A stretch of 8,021 nt of DNA, from NCBI GenBank assembly GCA_946480995.1, contig CAMLMF010000099.1, positions 1 to 8,021 of the forward strand, in the 5' to 3' direction. Source of the DNA: an uncultured Bdellovibrio sp. GTDB taxonomy: Bacteria > Bdellovibrionota > Bdellovibrionia > Bdellovibrionales > Bdellovibrionaceae. Shown here piece after piece: positions 6,175 through 8,021 of the stretch. The position numbers and the translations under genes were made by a program. Position 1 is the stretch's first letter. The number at the start of each line of letters is the position of its first letter. Below the pieces are notes generated by a model. The model was not told the origin of the DNA and did not search any database. It saw only the letters and a list, made by a program, of their open reading frames with translations.

Positions 6175-6953
6175 TGGCCTTAAACAGCCAAGACAAAAAA
6201 TCCCTTGAAGATATCCACAAGCTTTTTTTAGAGCTGGAAAAGTCCTCAAGGGATTTTTCTTTTTCTGCCACCGGGCTTGATTCTTTAAATACAAAGATCA
6301 AGGCCTTGTCTGCGTCACAAGATCCCGATGTTGCACGCTTGGCCGGCCTGCACGTGCATCTGACCCCGCAAATGACACTAAAGCATTTTGTCGCCTATGC
6401 TATTCCCTTTGAACGCCTGCTGCATAAAAATCTGCAAGACGATGATTTTTTAATTATTGAAAATGATAAGAATGAAAAAGCCCAGGAATCTTTACCTTTG
6501 GTTTTTGTCTTAGATAACATTCGCTCGGCCTTTAACGTCGGTTCGATTTTTAGAACCGCTGAATGCTTAGGGGCTGAGAAAATTTATCTGTGCGGCTATA
6601 CGCCAAACCCCACGCAATGGAAGGTTGAAAAGACGGCCATGGGCACGCAAGAGCACTTAGCTTGGGAAGAGTCTGCGCATTTGCTAGAATGCCTGGAAAG
6701 CCTTAAAGATCAGGGGTACCGCTTAGTGGCCCTTGAAACTGCACAAAGTGCCACCGATCTTTACACAGAATTTTCTGACGAACCGACAGCTTTCATCTTA
6801 GGTAACGAGCGCTTTGGCTTAGACCCAGAGATTTTAAAAGTGATCGACGAAGTTCGCATCGTGCCTTTGCGCGGTCGCAAGAATTCTTTAAACGTCGGTG
6901 TGACCGCCGCCATCGCAGGTTTTGAATGGATGAGGCAATGGCGACTGAAATAA
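6174..6953 (+). CDS. SPOUT (SpoU/TrmH-family) RNA 2'-O-methyltransferase with N-terminal extension
   Basis: This 259-residue protein has a C-terminal SPOUT domain (about 108-255) with all three SpoU motifs: motif 1 NIRSAFNVGSIFRTA (115-129), motif 2 ILGNERFGLDPE (208-219) and motif 3 VPLRGRKNSLNVGVTAAI (230-247). Such enzymes form a trefoil-knot dimer and use S-adenosylmethionine to methylate a ribose 2'-OH in tRNA or rRNA. The target cannot be told from sequence. Motif 3 has SLNVGVT where SLNVSVA is common. The first about 105 residues are not the usual L30e-like substrate domain; they look mostly helical and charged. The start overlaps the metG stop by 1 nt (TAATG) with only a weak ribosome site, suggesting coupling. 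A later start at M67 is possible but has no ribosome site. The 3' end overlaps the trmO frame by 28 nt. Confidence 0.9.
   Translation: MALNSQDKKSLEDIHKLFLELEKSSRDFSFSATGLDSLNTKIKALSASQDPDVARLAGLHVHLTPQMTLKHFVAYAIPFERLLHKNLQDDDFLIIENDKNEKAQESLPLVFVLDNIRSAFNVGSIFRTAECLGAEKIYLCGYTPNPTQWKVEKTAMGTQEHLAWEESAHLLECLESLKDQGYRLVALETAQSATDLYTEFSDEPTAFILGNERFGLDPEILKVIDEVRIVPLRGRKNSLNVGVTAAIAGFEWMRQWRLK
6196..6264 (+). terminator. Terminator-like 13-bp inverted repeat with T-rich tail inside the SPOUT gene start
   Basis: AAAAATCCCTTGA (6196-6208) and TCAAGGGATTTTT (6246-6258) are perfect reverse complements. The second arm runs on as C plus T5, giving a T-rich end like an intrinsic terminator. It starts 22 nt after the metG stop. 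The 37-nt loop is longer than usual, and the whole element lies within codons 8-31 of the coupled SPOUT frame. It could therefore attenuate read-through from metG when translation is poor, or be chance. Confidence 0.4.
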
Positions 6954-7717
6954 AAATGCAAGCCATCGGCACTTTTCATAGCAATCAGGTGCAACCCTAC
7001 GAAGCGGGTCGCCAGCCTGATGACTTACACGCTGAAGGTATCATTGAACTTTTTGCTGGAAGTAATTTCGAACAAGCTCTTACGGGTCTTGAAGGCTGCG
7101 AACGTATTTGGGTGGTCTTTTTATTTCATCACAATCCGAATTGGCATCCGATGGTATTGCCTCCACGCGGGGGCAATCAAAAAGTCGGCGTCTTTGCGAC
7201 GCGCTCACCTTACCGCCCCAACGGTATTGGCATGAGCTGTGTGAAAGTATCGCGCATTGATAAATTAAAGATCCACGTCAGTGGTGCGGATCTTTTAGAT
7301 GGCAGTCCTATTTTAGACATTAAGCCCTATATCGCCTATGCGGACTCTTTTCCCGGTGTCGAGCCGGCTTGGCTGCAAAATACGCAGAGTCACCGCGTGA
7401 CGCTTTCTGAAGACGCGCAAAAACAACTGCAGTTCTTAGAAAACGAAGGCGTCAGTCAATTGCGTGGCTTTTTGCTGCATCAACTAGAATACGAACCGAC
7501 GAATTCAAAAAAGAAAAGGGTCAAGGCTGCTGAGACCGGATATGTGATTGCCTATCGCACGTGGCGCGCCCATTTTACGGTTTCAGACGATCACACTGTC
7601 CATATATTAAGTTTAAGTTCTGGGTATTCTTCTGAAGATTTGCTGAACACGGAAGACCCGTACAGCGACAAGGATTTACACCGCAAATTTAAGACGCTTT
7701 TTCTGTCGACGAATTAG
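6926..7717 (+). CDS. trmO: TrmO/TsaA-type tRNA N6-methyltransferase (m6t6A37)
   Basis: This protein of up to 263 residues has the TsaA (UPF0066/YaeB) fold. Seen in order are QAIGTFHSN near the start, LEGCERIWVVFLFH (55-68), GVFATRSPYRPNGIGMS (88-104) and DLLDGSPILDIKPYIAYADS (122-141), which are the family's conserved blocks. A C-terminal domain follows, as in E. coli TrmO (about 235 residues). TrmO uses S-adenosylmethionine to methylate t6A at position 37 of threonine tRNA, fine-tuning decoding next to the anticodon. Three in-frame ATGs compete: 6926 (AGG 6 nt upstream), 6938 (GAGG only 2 nt upstream) and 6956 (just after the previous stop, no clear ribosome site). All keep the whole domain. 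It follows another RNA methylase and metG in one transcription direction, and its 3' end overlaps the convergent MFS gene by 29 nt. Confidence 0.92.
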   Translation: MDEAMATEIKMQAIGTFHSNQVQPYEAGRQPDDLHAEGIIELFAGSNFEQALTGLEGCERIWVVFLFHHNPNWHPMVLPPRGGNQKVGVFATRSPYRPNGIGMSCVKVSRIDKLKIHVSGADLLDGSPILDIKPYIAYADSFPGVEPAWLQNTQSHRVTLSEDAQKQLQFLENEGVSQLRGFLLHQLEYEPTNSKKKRVKAAETGYVIAYRTWRAHFTVSDDHTVHILSLSSGYSSEDLLNTEDPYSDKDLHRKFKTLFLSTN

Positions 7718-8021
7718 GCGTGGTCGCTGGCGCCACAGTTGATGTGTTAAAGCTTGTAAGAAATAACTGACTTTTCACGTAGCCATACAAAGGCACAAAC
7801 CCCAAAGCCCGGGCAACACTGCCCAAGACAAAGACCGCATAATAGCTTGTTACTTTTTCACCAAACAGCCACAGCAATTTTCCACCGATGTAAGTGCCCG
7901 CAATAATCGCGATGGAATTTAATAAATTGTACACCGTCAGAACGGGAACTTTTTCTTCCTGTTTGAGGTCCTTAAAGAAGATCAACGACAGCCCGACTTC
8001 GACACAAGCCCAAGCAAGACC
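7689..8021 (-). CDS. MFS-type transporter, C-terminal end, truncated by window edge
   Basis: The minus-strand frame is open from the right edge to a TAA at 7691-7689 (110 residues visible). It begins GLAWACVEVGLSLIFF, then a charged loop KDLKQEEKVP, and then two hydrophobic helices, about LLNSIAIIAGTYIGGKL (32-48) and YYAVFVLGSVARALGFVPL. A polar Ser/Thr/Pro-rich tail follows. This matches the last helices of a major facilitator superfamily permease, where a first helix with Gly/Ala and a short charged cytoplasmic loop precedes the final pair. No substrate can be inferred. A TTG at 7985 is an internal leucine, not a start. The 3' end overlaps trmO by 29 nt in convergent orientation. No intrinsic terminator was seen for either gene. 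Confidence 0.75.
   Translation of the reverse strand, partial: GLAWACVEVGLSLIFFKDLKQEEKVPVLTVYNLLNSIAIIAGTYIGGKLLWLFGEKVTSYYAVFVLGSVARALGFVPLYGYVKSQLFLTSFNTSTVAPATTPNSSTEKAS

Noticed and set aside
7720..7736. GTGG...CCAC hairpin after trmO as a terminator
   Set aside because: The stem is only four pairs plus a wobble and no T-run follows on either strand.
7983..7985. TTG as start codon of a 98-residue membrane protein
   Set aside because: The frame stays open to the window edge with MFS-like residues upstream (GLAWACVEVGLS), so this is an internal leucine of a longer permease.

Overview
The window reads as chromosomal, gene-dense DNA from a Gram-negative bacterium. It has an exported beta-barrel-like protein, a lipoprotein and an LPS-core-type glycosyltransferase, with GC content close to half and many TTA/CTT leucine codons. 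The combination of a stand-alone MreB paralogue, a lipoprotein carbonic anhydrase and the general protein style suggests Bdellovibrio or a relative (Bdellovibrionota). That assignment is inference from style; no marker gene here proves it. I see no mobile element, CRISPR array, tRNA or rRNA.

Layout. (1) 1-330, minus: N-terminal part of a family 2 glycosyltransferase, running off the left edge. (2) 413-2085, plus: a small exported beta-rich protein followed 2 nt later by an MreB actin-like gene, probably one operon. It ends in a clear intrinsic terminator that lies inside the 3' end of the convergent gene. (3) 2082-3056, minus: a class IV PLP aminotransferase, convergent with mreB (4-nt overlap) and divergent from the next gene. 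(4) 3174-7717, plus: four closely spaced genes: a lipoprotein beta-carbonic anhydrase, methionyl-tRNA synthetase (metG), a SPOUT/TrmH-type RNA 2'-O-methyltransferase and a TrmO/TsaA-type tRNA methyltransferase. The gaps are 22 nt, a 1-nt overlap and a 28-nt overlap, so they are probably co-transcribed. (5) 7689-8021, minus: C-terminal end of an MFS transporter, overlapping trmO by 29 nt and running off the right edge.

Functionally the window joins envelope and shape functions (glycosyltransferase, outer-membrane-type protein, MreB) to a tRNA charging and modification block (MetG, SPOUT methylase, TrmO). I found no defence, toxin or other overtly new system. The points most worth checking are the exported, lipid-anchored beta-carbonic anhydrase, the orphan MreB with a changed GGD motif beside an exported barrel-like protein, a terminator-like 13-bp inverted repeat inside the first codons of the SPOUT gene, and the coding-embedded terminator after mreB.
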